Positions 24,319-33,674 of a stretch of DNA of 64,000 bases are shown here, piece by piece (the stretch's first letter is position 1; the number at the start of each line of letters is the position of its first letter). Source of the DNA: Lewinellaceae bacterium (GTDB taxonomy: Bacteria > Bacteroidota > Bacteroidia > Chitinophagales > Saprospiraceae); assembly GCA_016708875.1 (NCBI GenBank), contig JADJFA010000011.1:96001-160000 (forward strand), written 5' to 3'. The notes below the pieces were generated by a model. It did no database searches. It was not told the DNA's origin and saw only the letters and a program-made list of their open reading frames with translations. Position numbers and translations under genes: made by a program.

Positions 24319-24746
24319 AAATAGTGCTGGACACCAATGTCCTATTGGTTGCAATACCTTTTGGCACCCCTTATTACCCCATTTTCAATGCTTTCCTGAA
24401 TGGTGCGTTCGAGCTTTGCGTAGCAACAGACATATTGAATGAGTACGCGGAAAAGCTGGAAGAAAAATATATTCTTCGCCCGCATGTTGCTGAAAACACG
24501 CTGAAAGCAATCGAAATTTCTCCCGATGTCGTGTATGTTTCCAAATATTTTTACTGGAATCTTATTACCGTTGATCCAGATGATAACAAGTTTGTGGACT
24601 GTGCCGTAGCAGCCAATGCAGACTTCATCGTAACGGATGATCGCCATTTTAATGTTCTAAAAGATATACCCTTCCCTTCTGTCCGTGTTGTTTCTGCCGA
24701 CGATTTTGTGGAGATGCTCACCGGGGTTCGACCTGCCAAATCATAG
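24315..24746 (+). CDS. PIN-domain toxin (COG1569 type)
   Basis: A 143-residue PIN-domain ribonuclease of the putative toxin-antitoxin group. Acidic metal ligands are visible: Asp5 in VLDTNVLL, Glu in ILNEYAEKLEE, and Asp pairs in DPDDNKFVDCAVAANADFIVTDDRHF. Such toxins cut tRNA or other RNA when the antitoxin is degraded. The start overlaps the antitoxin stop. No terminator is apparent directly downstream; the next gene has its own promoter-like site. Confidence 0.88.
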   Translation: MKIVLDTNVLLVAIPFGTPYYPIFNAFLNGAFELCVATDILNEYAEKLEEKYILRPHVAENTLKAIEISPDVVYVSKYFYWNLITVDPDDNKFVDCAVAANADFIVTDDRHFNVLKDIPFPSVRVVSADDFVEMLTGVRPAKS

Positions 24747-24784
24747 GGATTCAAATTGAAAGTGAAAAAACGGTGGCAACAGCC

Positions 24785-24792
24785 TAATTTTG
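24785..24792 (+). promoter_or_regulatory. Putative -7 element of the coiled-coil gene
   Basis: TAATTTTG matches TAnnTTTG exactly, 64 bp before the start of the long coiled-coil protein. The nearest upstream TTG is 26 bp away, longer than usual. Confidence 0.4.
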
Positions 24793-24855
24793 CCGCCCAA
24801 CAACAATTGACTGTTGAATATTGACTGTTAACAGTGTACCGACAACCGTAGATTT

Positions 24856-26727
24856 ATGAAGAACAAGTTAGTCATCTGGGGCACCAATGCCGAAAACGAA
24901 AAAGTATTGATTGCGCTCGAACTGCATGCAGAATCCAACAAGGTGATGATGCACACATTTCCGGAAACCATTGCCGATGAAGCCTTTGTGCAAAAAATGA
25001 TGCACGAATGGCGCGAAGGCAAAGAAGAAGTCGCTTTCCCGGAAGGCGGCGAAAGCACCGAGCGGGAGCTCAGCGTCACAGACAGCCTGCTGCCTGAACA
25101 CCTCAAAGTTGATCGTCCCGACCTCGTACAACGTGCGCAAACGGAATGGCATTTTGCGGTGCTATCTGCCAAACTCCACGCCGCTTACCAGCAAGAACTG
25201 GCCGAATTCAAGGAGAAAGTGGAAGCCATGTCGGCTTACGACAACAAACTTTTTACCAGCCTTCGTACTTTTTGGGACAAGGTGCAGAACCAAAGCCGCG
25301 AACGGAATCTCTTCCGTCAACACGCCGACGAACTGCGTGATGGTATTAATGCCCTTTTTGATCAACTCAAAGAAGTGCGCAAAAAAGTGAATTCCGAGTT
25401 CATGGAAGTTTCGCAAGGGGTATATGACGGGTTTGCCAAAGCCCTTGATGAAATTGACGAACGTATCACTGCGGGCGGCGCGAAGTTCAACAGCGTCTTT
25501 GATGAACTCAAAAAAATGCAGCGCGATTACCACAACACGCGCATGAGCAACGAGCATCGCAACAAACTGTGGGACCGCCTGGACGCTGCGTTTAAAAAAG
25601 CCAAAGAGCGCAAATTCGGCCCAGAAGCCAATGCTGGTACCATTGCTGACCGCCACGACAAGCGGCTTTCAGGGCTGGAGGATGCCATCAAACGCCTCGA
25701 AGACAGCCTCTTCCGCGATGACGAAGAGCTTGCATTCCAGCGCAAAAAAGTGAATACCTCCGAAGGCCAATTGGAGGCTCAAATTCGCGGAGCGAAGATC
25801 AAGATGATTGAAGAACGCGCCAACGGCAAGCGCGAAAGGCTGGCCGAATTGACCAAAGCGCGCAACGACGTGCAGCGTCAGGCCAGCAGTGCCCATGAAA
25901 AAGAAGCCCGTTTGGCTGCCAAAGAAGCCGAACGCCAACAAATAGAAGCCAAAAAAGCGGCCATCAAATCAGAAATTGAAGCTGAAACCCACGCTAAAGC
26001 AGCAGCGGCAGCAGGAACAGCACCGGAAAAAGAGGAAAGCCTCTTTGAGGCCGCTTCCAACCTCCTGGGCGACGTGCTACTCGATGCACTTGATACCGCC
26101 AAAGCAGTCGCCAGCGTAGCCGCAGACAAGGCTGAAGAAGCCCTGAGTGAAGTCAAAGAAAAGGCGGGGGAAGTCTATCAGGAAGCCAAAGAGAAAGCAG
26201 GAGAGGCGTACAGCGAAGCAAAGGAGGCATACAGTGAAGCGAAGGAAAAAGCGGGCGAAATGCTGAGCGAGGCCAAAGAAAAGGGAGGAGCGGCATACAG
26301 CGAAGCAAAGGAAAAGGCCAGCGAAATATTGAGCGAGGCCAAGGAAAAGGCAACAGAAGCGTACGCTGAGGTTAAGGAAAAAGCGGAGGAAGTGTACGAG
26401 TCATTTAAAAAAGACGACTCAGCCGAAGCAACGACAATCACTGCGAATGATACACCCGGCGATGCTCTCAGCAAAAAATCAACTTCTAAAGCTTCAGAGG
26501 CCAAGGACTATATTATTGACGATGTAGTGCACAAAACCGCTGGAGATGCGGAGGCTTTAGAATCGTTCAAGCCTGAGGAAACCCCGGTCTCTTCGGAGAA
26601 ACAGGATTACATCATTGACGATGTTGTCCATAAAACAGCAGTTGCAGATACTGATCTGGAATCAACACAAGAACAAGAGCCAGCCTCCAAACCTAAGCGT
26701 GCGCCAAAGAAGGACGCCGATGCTTGA
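24856..26727 (+). CDS. Long coiled-coil protein with LEA-like 11-residue repeats
   Basis: A 623-residue soluble protein of unknown family. Residues 1-90 form a folded N-terminal region (MKNKLVIWGTNAENEKVLIAL). Residues about 100-400 are long charged coiled coils. Residues about 405-525 are an amphipathic repeat of about 11 residues, approximated by EAKEKAGEAYS, copied roughly ten times; this resembles group 3 LEA or apolipoprotein-like helices. The C-terminal tail contains the 12-residue motif DYIIDDVVHKTA twice (about 551 and 591) in a disordered acidic context, ending in a basic KPKRAPKKD. No signal peptide or membrane helix. It is closed by a strong terminator. A cytoskeletal or desiccation/stress role is only a guess from the repeat type. 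Confidence 0.85.
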   Translation: MKNKLVIWGTNAENEKVLIALELHAESNKVMMHTFPETIADEAFVQKMMHEWREGKEEVAFPEGGESTERELSVTDSLLPEHLKVDRPDLVQRAQTEWHFAVLSAKLHAAYQQELAEFKEKVEAMSAYDNKLFTSLRTFWDKVQNQSRERNLFRQHADELRDGINALFDQLKEVRKKVNSEFMEVSQGVYDGFAKALDEIDERITAGGAKFNSVFDELKKMQRDYHNTRMSNEHRNKLWDRLDAAFKKAKERKFGPEANAGTIADRHDKRLSGLEDAIKRLEDSLFRDDEELAFQRKKVNTSEGQLEAQIRGAKIKMIEERANGKRERLAELTKARNDVQRQASSAHEKEARLAAKEAERQQIEAKKAAIKSEIEAETHAKAAAAAGTAPEKEESLFEAASNLLGDVLLDALDTAKAVASVAADKAEEALSEVKEKAGEVYQEAKEKAGEAYSEAKEAYSEAKEKAGEMLSEAKEKGGAAYSEAKEKASEILSEAKEKATEAYAEVKEKAEEVYESFKKDDSAEATTITANDTPGDALSKKSTSKASEAKDYIIDDVVHKTAGDAEALESFKPEETPVSSEKQDYIIDDVVHKTAVADTDLESTQEQEPASKPKRAPKKDADA

Positions 26728-26750
26728 TAACAGTTTGGAATAATAATAAG

Positions 26751-26783
26751 CGAGCCGCTTCCCTGCCAGAGGGAGGCGGCTCG
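26751..26783 (+). terminator. Rho-independent terminator
   Basis: A perfect 13-bp stem (CGAGCCGCTTCCC / GGGAGGCGGCTCG) with a 7-nt loop is followed by TTGTGTTTCT, after the coiled-coil gene. Confidence 0.8.
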
Positions 26784-26953
26784 TTGTGTTTCTGGGACTG
26801 ACAAAATCGAAGGGGCTCAAGCAGACGCATGAATTTTAAGAAGTGAGATTTCAGAATTGCAGAATTTTTGATTGACGATTGACGAATACATGAATCAAAA
26901 GCCGCCTAATTCCTAGAGTTTTTATTATAATTATTCGTGCGCCAGCCCTGGGT

Positions 26954-27154
26954 TCAGTCTCCCTCTTCCAATTCAAAAACATCCTCCATCTTTTTGCCAA
27001 ACACACGGGCAATTTTAATGGCCAATACAGCCGAGGGAGAGTATTTGCCCAATTCAATGGCATTGATGGTCTGGCGAGTTACCTGAACTCGTTCGGCCAG
27101 TTCGGCCTGGGAGATATTTAGAATGGCACGTTCGACCCGAATCGTATTTTTCAT
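26954..27154 (-). CDS. Small XRE-family transcriptional regulator
   Basis: A 66-residue Cro/CI-type DNA-binding protein consisting of little more than the helix-turn-helix: RAILNISQAELAERVQVTRQTINAIELGKYSPS, then LAIKIARVFGKKMEDVFEL. It belongs to the group of tiny regulators paired with a membrane protein. It follows the membrane-protein gene by 3 bp on the same strand. Two AT-rich palindromes upstream of that gene are candidate operators, which would make the pair autoregulated. Confidence 0.9.
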   Translation of the reverse strand: MKNTIRVERAILNISQAELAERVQVTRQTINAIELGKYSPSAVLAIKIARVFGKKMEDVFELEEGD

Positions 27155-27157
27155 GGA

Positions 27158-27640
27158 TTATTGCTTTGAAAATGAAGGTTTTATGCGTAAAATATAATAA
27201 TATCTTCCCACAAAAACCAGCAGGGGAGTAAACATGTTGAAGATCATCACATTCAAAAAAGGAAATCCATGTGTGAAGATGGTAAACGCGATCAACAAAA
27301 GCGTATTGATCAGAATGGCCCATTGCAGAGATTCGAGGCGTACGCGTTGAATCCATTCGTCCTCGATTTTTTCTTTTGAAAAGGAGAGTAACAGCAGTCC
27401 AAGCAACAAGGAGATACAAATCAGTTCATCCAATAAGGAAAGGGTATGAGGCTTTATGCTCGATCCAAGCACTCCTTCATCTATCCAAAGAAACTTTTCC
27501 AGCCAGGCGGGGGTTATTACCTCAAAATAATCATCAGGATTATCCAACTTCATAAAGTATATCCCGGCAAAAAATGCCGGAACAGTTAGCGCCCAGCCAA
27601 GCGTTTTCCAGCGGTGGGAAATCAATAAGGTGTTTTTCAT
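27158..27640 (-). CDS. Four-helix membrane protein paired with an XRE regulator
   Basis: A 160-residue inner-membrane protein with predicted helices at about 15-32, 65-84, 101-118 and 122-145 (for example ALTVPAFFAGIYFM, LICISLLLGLLLLSF, AILINTLLLIAFTIF). A polar loop between helices 1 and 2 includes PAWLEKFLWIDEG. Similar uncharacterised proteins precede small XRE regulators in many Bacteroidota and Firmicutes. ATG at 27640 is chosen because an upstream in-frame codon would start with unrelated sequence. Function unknown. Confidence 0.8.
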   Translation of the reverse strand: MKNTLLISHRWKTLGWALTVPAFFAGIYFMKLDNPDDYFEVITPAWLEKFLWIDEGVLGSSIKPHTLSLLDELICISLLLGLLLLSFSKEKIEDEWIQRVRLESLQWAILINTLLLIAFTIFTHGFPFLNVMIFNMFTPLLVFVGRYYYILRIKPSFSKQ

Positions 27641-27701
27641 GTTACTTTTTACGTTTCGTGACAAAAATGTTTTTCAAAAAGTAAACTAAAAACAACTTTA
27701 A

Positions 27702-27738
27702 GTAAAATATATTTTACACAATGGTAAAAATATTTTAC
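27702..27738. promoter_or_regulatory. Two tandem AT-rich palindromes, candidate operators
   Basis: GTAAAATATATTTTAC (27702-27717) is a perfect 16-bp palindrome; GTAAAAATATTTTAC (27724-27738) is a near-perfect copy 22 bp on, two helical turns away. They lie 62-98 bp upstream of the membrane protein/XRE operon and are plausible binding sites for the XRE protein. Confidence 0.5.
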
Positions 27739-27751
27739 TTTTTTTGAGGCG

Positions 27752-28519
27752 CTATAATTGCCAGCTCAGTCCATTCCGCCAGGCATAGGTTTCAGATGGC
27801 GCTCCCGGTGGCAGATTTTTGTCAATACTGTACTCAAAATCCACGGTAAAGGCCAGTTTTTTGGTCAAATCAACCTTCAACACCCATTCAGTGCTGAGGC
27901 GGTAATTGCGGATGAGGCCTAACACGGGTTGCCAGTAGGTAGTCTGGATGAGCACCATCTTTTTGTTGGGCCGGAACGTAGTTGAGATGTAATTGCTGGA
28001 ACGATGCCAACTGGAGCGCCCAAGCGGTTCCGTAAAACGATTTTGCTCCCAGAGCCATGCCGCACCGAGGTAGATGCGCTGTCGGCCATCTTTTGATTTG
28101 AGCATTCGCCAGCGCGCGCCTGTGCCAAGTAAATTGCGCTGTTCGAGCAATTGAATGGGGCTGGTTTGTACCTGTGTAAATGCCTCCCAGGTCCAGGTTT
28201 CGTTCAGTTTGTAATTGTAGCGCAGGTGCGCAAATGCCTGCCGGGCAAAATCTTGATTGCCTGCTCGTAACAGATTCATATTGAGCAGCAAAAGTGTAAG
28301 GTGCGGATCGGACTTGTACTGCACTTTGATCTGGGCCTGCACTTGCAGGCTTTGTTGCTGCACTTTCGCCAATGACACGCCGCCACGCAGATGACCATAG
28401 CAATTCGTGGAATCATTGGTGCCCGTGATGCGCTGCTCTTCGATGTTGACAACTTGGGAGAATAGTGTAAGGTTGCTCTGCAACCCATAGCATAGTAGGA
28501 GTAAAAAAGTCCGTTTCAT
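27752..28519 (-). CDS. DUF481-like outer-membrane protein
   Basis: A 255-residue exported protein with signal peptide MKRTFLLLLCYGLQSNLTLFSQ, followed by alternating strand pattern through to the C-terminal aromatic residue pair SWQL. RYNYKLNETWTWEAFTQVQTSP and LLEQRNLLGTGARWRM match the DUF481 (YdiY-like) family of salt-induced outer-membrane proteins. ATG at 28519 begins the signal peptide. It has no obvious operon partner. DUF481 fits better than a generic porin because the chain is short and has the RNLLGTG segment. Confidence 0.75.
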   Translation of the reverse strand: MKRTFLLLLCYGLQSNLTLFSQVVNIEEQRITGTNDSTNCYGHLRGGVSLAKVQQQSLQVQAQIKVQYKSDPHLTLLLLNMNLLRAGNQDFARQAFAHLRYNYKLNETWTWEAFTQVQTSPIQLLEQRNLLGTGARWRMLKSKDGRQRIYLGAAWLWEQNRFTEPLGRSSWHRSSNYISTTFRPNKKMVLIQTTYWQPVLGLIRNYRLSTEWVLKVDLTKKLAFTVDFEYSIDKNLPPGAPSETYAWRNGLSWQL

Positions 28520-28554
28520 AGGAGTGCCAAGATACGACAACCATTTGCGTTGGC

Positions 28555-29541
28555 TTATTTCCGCTCAAACACTGGTGCATTCCACCGCCCATTCCTCCAC
28601 TCCTTCTGCTCCTCCTTCGTCAGAAAAGTCCAGGCCACAATCCGGCTGCTCTTATTTCCCTGACCCATTGGGATCGTTTTCACATCCTCGGCCTTCGCTT
28701 TTCTGAGTTCATCGTAAATCCCCTGGAGGTGCGATTTTTTGGCAACGAGGGAGGAAAACCAAAAGACTGATTTCAGAAACTGCCTACTTTGGCGAACCAT
28801 CGCCCGAACGAATTTCTCTTCACCTCCATCGCACCAAACTTCCCCACTTTGACCGCCGAAATTCTGGACAGGCGTGGTGATTTCCGCCTTAGCCAAATTG
28901 CTCAATTTGCGCATCGTTTCGGCTTTAGATTCCTCCAGCGAAGCATGAAAAGGTGGGTTGCAAACCACCAGATCAAAAATTTCATCCTTTTGAATCACCC
29001 CGTAAAAAATATCGGCCGGATTGGGTTGCAACCTGCATTCGATTGCGCCTTTTAAATGGGGATTGGACTCAATGATTTTATTGGCAGATTCAATGGCGAC
29101 GGGGTCAATATCGGAACCTATAAAGCGCCAGCCGTATTCATGATTTCCAATAATCGGATAAATGCAATTGGCGCCCACCCCGATGTCCAGGCAGTTTACT
29201 TTGTTGCCTGTAGGTACTTTTCCGTAATTGTAACGGCCCAAAAGTTCAGCCGAATAGTGGATGTAGTCCGCCCGGCCAGGTATCGGCGGACACAAATAAC
29301 CAGGCGGAATATCCCAATAATCAAGCTTGTAATACTGCTTCAGCAAAGCCGTGTTTAGGACCTTGACCGCTTCGGGATTTGCAAAATCAATGGATTCATC
29401 GTTGTGAATATTCAACTGCACAAAGGGCGCGAGTTCCGGGCAGCGTGCAATCAGCAACTTGAAATCGTAGCGCTCGCGGTGTTGGTTGCGCGGGTGAAGG
29501 CGGGTTTTTTCTTGGGGTGGGGATTTTTTTGTGGGGAGCAT
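28555..29541 (-). CDS. rlmF: 23S rRNA (adenine(1618)-N(6))-methyltransferase
   Basis: A 328-residue SAM-dependent enzyme that methylates N6 of A1618 in 23S rRNA. The N-terminus LHPRNQHRERYDFKLLIARCPEL is diagnostic for RlmF. The SAM-binding motif is CLDIGVGANCIYPIIG. GSDIDPVAIESA is motif II, and the catalytic VVCNPPFHAS is the NPPF motif of N6-adenine methylases. FGGQSGEVWCDGGEE is also family-specific. ATG at 29541 gives MLPTKKS; the open frame further upstream lacks conserved residues. Downstream partner: none (14 bp to the divergent DUF481 start region). Confidence 0.95.
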   Translation of the reverse strand: MLPTKKSPPQEKTRLHPRNQHRERYDFKLLIARCPELAPFVQLNIHNDESIDFANPEAVKVLNTALLKQYYKLDYWDIPPGYLCPPIPGRADYIHYSAELLGRYNYGKVPTGNKVNCLDIGVGANCIYPIIGNHEYGWRFIGSDIDPVAIESANKIIESNPHLKGAIECRLQPNPADIFYGVIQKDEIFDLVVCNPPFHASLEESKAETMRKLSNLAKAEITTPVQNFGGQSGEVWCDGGEEKFVRAMVRQSRQFLKSVFWFSSLVAKKSHLQGIYDELRKAKAEDVKTIPMGQGNKSSRIVAWTFLTKEEQKEWRNGRWNAPVFERK

Positions 29542-29958
29542 GGGCGAGTGTAAAGTTTTTTTTAGGTTGTTTGTTCTCCTAGAATTTGATTGGTGTTCAA
29601 AGATCGCAGGGGCTGGAGGAGTGCGAAGGTACGCTGGAACGTTTTTGAGGGGCCATGAAGTTGGTGTGCATTCTGGTGCGGGATGAGCCAAATGGTTTCT
29701 TCAAGTGTCCTTTCGGTGACAATCCACTTGTTTGGATCCGGCCCGTTCTGCCCATTTTCTAAGAGTGCGTAATGCCTCTGCTTTGCAAGGAGTGTTTCTC
29801 AACGTGACTGGGCTTGTTTTCATTCTCCCAACCAGTGGAGCACTTCGTTATATCAGCACCAAGTTCCAAAAATCTGGCTTCCAAATCCGTGATTCCCAAG
29901 TTGTTAGCCAATTCAATTCGCAAGATTGGGATGCGCATATGTGGCGTGCGACGCCGGA
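29542..29958. other. Gap of about 420 bp with possible gene debris
   Basis: No intact gene is seen. A 75-residue open frame on the minus strand (29759-29986) continues the debris of the ORF6N-like gene but is not recognisable. The rest shows no repeats or RNA gene that I can support. Confidence 0.4.
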
Positions 29959-30274
29959 TCAGCAGTTCATTGAAAGCCTTGACCAATTGGCCTGATATTG
30001 CATTGTTTGAATAAACATTGCTCCTGGGCTATTCTGACGGCGCACCATCAATGACAAAGCCTCATCCAAACCATGCTCGGTAAATGCAAGGCTTAAGTTG
30101 ATGTAACGTGTGCCACCTCATTGAGGTCGCAAATTGCGACCTCAAGTTTTTGAACTCTTCTTGGGTCAATTCAAACATGAATTCGTGAGGGAAGCGTTCA
30201 ATGTTGCGGCGAACGGCCTCTTTAAGTCGCCTTGTCGTTACTGCATAAAGTTCAGCTAAATCGAAGTCAAACAT
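29959..30274 (-). pseudogene. ORF6N-domain protein, degraded
   Basis: The start reads MFDFDLAELYAVTTRRLKEA, then VRRNIERFPHEFMFELT and EEFKNLRSQFATS, which is the ORF6N/KilA-N-type domain found in phage and mobile-element proteins. The frame then breaks near 30115. In the next frame it resumes as GGTRYINLSLAFTEHGL, which matches the expected continuation (the FTEHG/FTEQG motif), and stops at 29961 after unrelated sequence. The conserved C-terminal part is missing. Codons upstream of 30274 stay open (KIHLTGGERI), so the real start may lie outside. Remnant of a mobile or phage-derived gene. Confidence 0.65.
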
Positions 30275-30541
30275 TATGCGTTCACCACCAGTTAGGTGGA
30301 TTTTGCCATGCTTTTGTATGATTTGAATTTCCAGTTTAAAAAGTTTGAGGGTACAGCTTTTGGATACAAATAGTAACGCAAATTCAAAAAGCGAAAAACA
30401 AATAACTGTTCAAAATTGGGATTCACTGGCTCTTTGTGGGGCAAAAGTGAGAGACTTGTTTGACTTCAATTGAATCAGGAATACTTGAATGTTTCCGTAT
30501 AGAAAAATGGCTTCGATCCAAAGGATGGTTCTTCATTTGGG
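30275..30541. other. Gap of about 270 bp, nothing recognised
   Basis: AT-rich sequence between the ORF6N remnant and the small reading frame behind mnmE. I see no gene, RNA or repeat here, apart from possible upstream codons of the ORF6N gene at 30275-30340. Confidence 0.4.
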
Positions 30542-30706
30542 TCAGATTCCAAGCCCTACAAGTTCCAAATCCATGCGGCAGCCTATTGACAAGGCGACTC
30601 GCTTGAAGGCCGAGACCAGCTCAATAAAGGAGGGCTTGCCGATGAGCAGTAATTCAGATTCGAAAGTAGTGAAGGTTGTAAAAACAGTTCGGTCTACGCT
30701 GTCCAT
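30542..30706 (-). CDS. Small 54-residue reading frame behind mnmE
   Basis: An ATG 15 bp after the MnmE stop opens a 54-codon frame (starts MDSVDRTVFTTFTTFESEL, ends LELVGLGI). The composition is protein-like, with no low complexity or repeats. No family is recognised. It may be a small co-transcribed protein, a gene fragment, or chance. Confidence 0.3.
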   Translation of the reverse strand: MDSVDRTVFTTFTTFESELLLIGKPSFIELVSAFKRVALSIGCRMDLELVGLGI

Positions 30707-30721
30707 AGGTGTTGGCTCTTG

Positions 30722-32192
30722 TCACTTCCCAATACAAAACTTCCCAAAAATATTCCCCAGCAAATCCTCTACCCCAATTTCCCCCGTTATCTCGCCCAAA
30801 TACGCCAGCGAGCGACGAATATCCTGCGCAATAAAATCACCTGTAATATTCGAATCCAGGGCGGATAAAACATCCGTCAATGCCTCGTCGGCGCGGCGCA
30901 GGGCGTCGTGGTGGCGAGCGTTGGTGACAATGGTGCTTTCGGTGTTCACGCCTTCGCCTGCGGCTGCCTCGAACAGTTTTTGCTTTCAGATATTCGATGT
31001 TCATCTGGTTTTTAGCCGAGACAGGGATGAGCGAGGCTGCCTGCAGATTGGGCAACCCGGAATCACTTGGTATGGTCAAACCCCAGTTTCCCATTAAATA
31101 AGGATGCACGCCTGGCTGGTTCGGATTCAATAACCACTCCGTCTGGAATAGCGGGTTACGATCCATTTTGTTACAAACGACCAGCAAATTATAGGCTTCT
31201 TTCCCTTCGGTCAATCGATCCAAATCCTCCCAAACCTCCAAGATGGTCATGCCTCCCGCCACATCCCACACGTACACAAGAATGGCTGCCTGCTCAATTT
31301 TTTCCATGGTGCGGGCGACACCAATAGCCTCGATGGTATCCTGCGCTTCGCGGATGCCCGCCGTGTCAATGAGCCGGAACTGTATGCCCCGGATGTTCAG
31401 CACTTCCTCAATCGTGTCGCGGGTAGTGCCGGGAATGTCCGAAACAATGGCGCGCTCCTCATTCAGAAGGGCATTCAGCAGGGTGCTTTTCCCGGCATTG
31501 GGCCGGCCCGCGATGACGGTGGTGACGCCCATTTTGACGGCATTGCCGAGGGCGAAGGATTGGATGAGGGGACGAAGGTGTTCGCGGATTTGATTTACCA
31601 GATTTTTGAGGTCGTTGCGATCGGCAAATTCCACGTCTTCTTCGCCAAAATCAAGTTCGAGCTCCACCAGACTGGCAAAGTGGATAAGTTCTTCGCGCAG
31701 TTTTTGAATCTCGTGTTTGAAGCCGCCACGCAATTGTCGGATGGCCACATCGTGGGCCGCAGCGCTTTCCGAAGCAATGAGGTCGGCCACGGCTTCGGCT
31801 TGGGTCAGGTCCATTTTCCCGTTGAGAAAGGCCCGTAGCGTGAACTCGCCCGGCTCAGCCAGGCGCACGCCTTTTTCAAGACACAACTGGATGATTTCCT
31901 GTAAGATATAAGGAGAACCGTGGCATGAAATTTCGGTGGTGTCCTCGCCCGTGTACGAATTTGGGCTAATGAAAATCGTGACCAACACCTCATCCAAAAT
32001 GCGCCCATCCTCCGCCACAATTTTGCCAAAATGTGCCGTGTGGCTTGGTTGATTCTCTAGTCGTTTTCCCTTGAAAATCTTATCCGTAATAATGATCGCC
32101 CTTGGCCCCGAAAGTCGGATAACACCGATAGCGCCTACGCCCGGCGGCGTAGCAAGGGCAATGATGGTAGAAGAGAGATCGGGGAGTTGCAT
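30722..32192 (-). CDS. mnmE: tRNA modification GTPase MnmE, frameshifted
   Basis: About 489 residues; with MnmG it installs the 5-carboxymethylaminomethyl group on wobble U34 of tRNAs. The N-terminal tetrahydrofolate-binding domain starts STIIALATPPGVGAIGVIRLSG. The G domain has GRPNAGKST (G1), DIPGTTRD (G2/G3 region), DTAG and NKMD. The last residues CIGK are the conserved C(I/L)GK motif with the essential Cys. Near the end the frame breaks at a TTTTT run (30977-30981): removing one base joins NIEYLKAK to LFEAAAGEGVNTESTIVTNA. A sequencing homopolymer error is the simplest explanation, since every domain is otherwise intact. Start ATG at 32192. Confidence 0.92.
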
Positions 32193-32243
32193 ACTGGATG
32201 TATAGTTATCGTGATATTTTCCGCCCAAAATTCGTGTTATTTT

Positions 32244-33603
32244 ATGGAACCAGAACCGATACCTACTGACAATCGCCCTGAATGGCTTCGCTCATTGGCT
32301 GAAAAGAGCTGGAATTTAGAATTGGTAATCTCCGGTGCAGCCATTTTTCTGGCCACTTACCTGCCCAATGCGGTGGATTCGATGCTGCGCTACTATCTCG
32401 AAAATCTGGTGATGGACGAAAATGTATCTAAAATCGTCCTGCCCTTGATGGTGTACAGTTTTATGAAGGTGGTGGCCTGGCTTTTGATAATCACCTTTGT
32501 TGTGCATTTTGTCATGCGGGCTTTTTGGGCAGGTGTGGTAGGATTGCACGCGGTGTACACCCAAGGTATCCGATACGAACATTTGCCCTGGCAAACGGAT
32601 TTTACAAAAGAACAAATGCGGCTGCGTTTCGGGACGCTTTCCGATTACATTTTGCGGCTCGATAAGCTCTGTAATCAGGTGTTTTCCACGGCTTTTCTGA
32701 TCGCATTGATGAGCTTTGGAATTTGCATGGCCTATATTTTCATTTTCCTGGCAATGAATGTATTGCCAGTATTTCTAGGCGAAATTGCTGGAAAAAGAGT
32801 CAGCCTGATAATTTTGAGTGCACTGATGTTGCTGGTCTTCCTGCCCATATTGACACAATGGGCCATGCGCGTTCCCCGATTGGCTGCACTGCCTTGGGTG
32901 CAGCGATTGACGACCTGGGCTGTACGGAATGCTGCTTTCGTGGTGATGCCGCTTGTATACACCCCAATGAATTACATAAACCTGACATTCACCTCGCATA
33001 TTCCCAAAAAACGGCTAATAGCCACACTTTTGATCGGGGTATCATTGTTATGGGGGTGTACTTCTTAATTTGACCTCGACACTGCTTCATCTTTCGGGTC
33101 GAACTGCATTCACAACCAGAGATTTTGATGCCAAGGGCCGTGGTCTGCACACACTGACCGGAGGTGTATCTGACCATATGCGTTCGCCAGAGGAACGATT
33201 GCCACCAATAAGCAGCCCATCGGAAACGGTAGAAGGCCCCTTTTTGAGGGTGTTTGTAGATTATCCGAAATTGTTGGATGCTGCCCTGTCGAAGCGTTGC
33301 GTTACACCCGCTTTGCCAGATTCCTTGCCTAATCACATTCGGCGCCTTCGGCAGGATAGCGTTCATATCGCTTGCATGAACGATTTCCTTCGGCTTACGG
33401 TCAATGATTCGCTTATTGCCAAACCTGACTGGATGTTCCATGAACATCCCGTGGTTGGCTCACCCGGTGTAGTGGCGTATTTGCCAACGACCAATTTTAA
33501 TACAGGGAAAAATGTGCTGAGGGTGGAAGTGCCTTCTTCCAAAAATCCAGATTCATTGCGGGTGTACGGGGAAGTGCCGTTTTGGTTTATGCCGAAGCAA
33601 TAG
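32244..33603 (+). CDS. Polytopic membrane protein with soluble C-terminal domain, frameshifted
   Basis: About 452 residues, family not recognised. The N-terminus is cytoplasmic and acidic (MEPEPIPTDNRPEWLRSLAEKSWNLEL). Four to five membrane helices follow at about 28-45, 69-92, 162-190, 198-216 and 265-275. After a GGGGG run (33052-33056) the frame breaks; one base less joins VSLLWG to VLLNLTSTLLHLS. The protein then continues with a roughly 170-residue soluble domain ending in YGEVPFWFMPKQ. Reading both parts as one chain fits the close spacing and the same homopolymer pattern as other broken genes here. It is divergent from mnmE (51-bp gap). Confidence 0.7.
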
Positions 33604-33674
33604 GTGCTGGCTTCTGTAAATGCCAGGCTCTGGCCAAACAAATCCCCAAATAACCAAATCAACAAATCACCATC

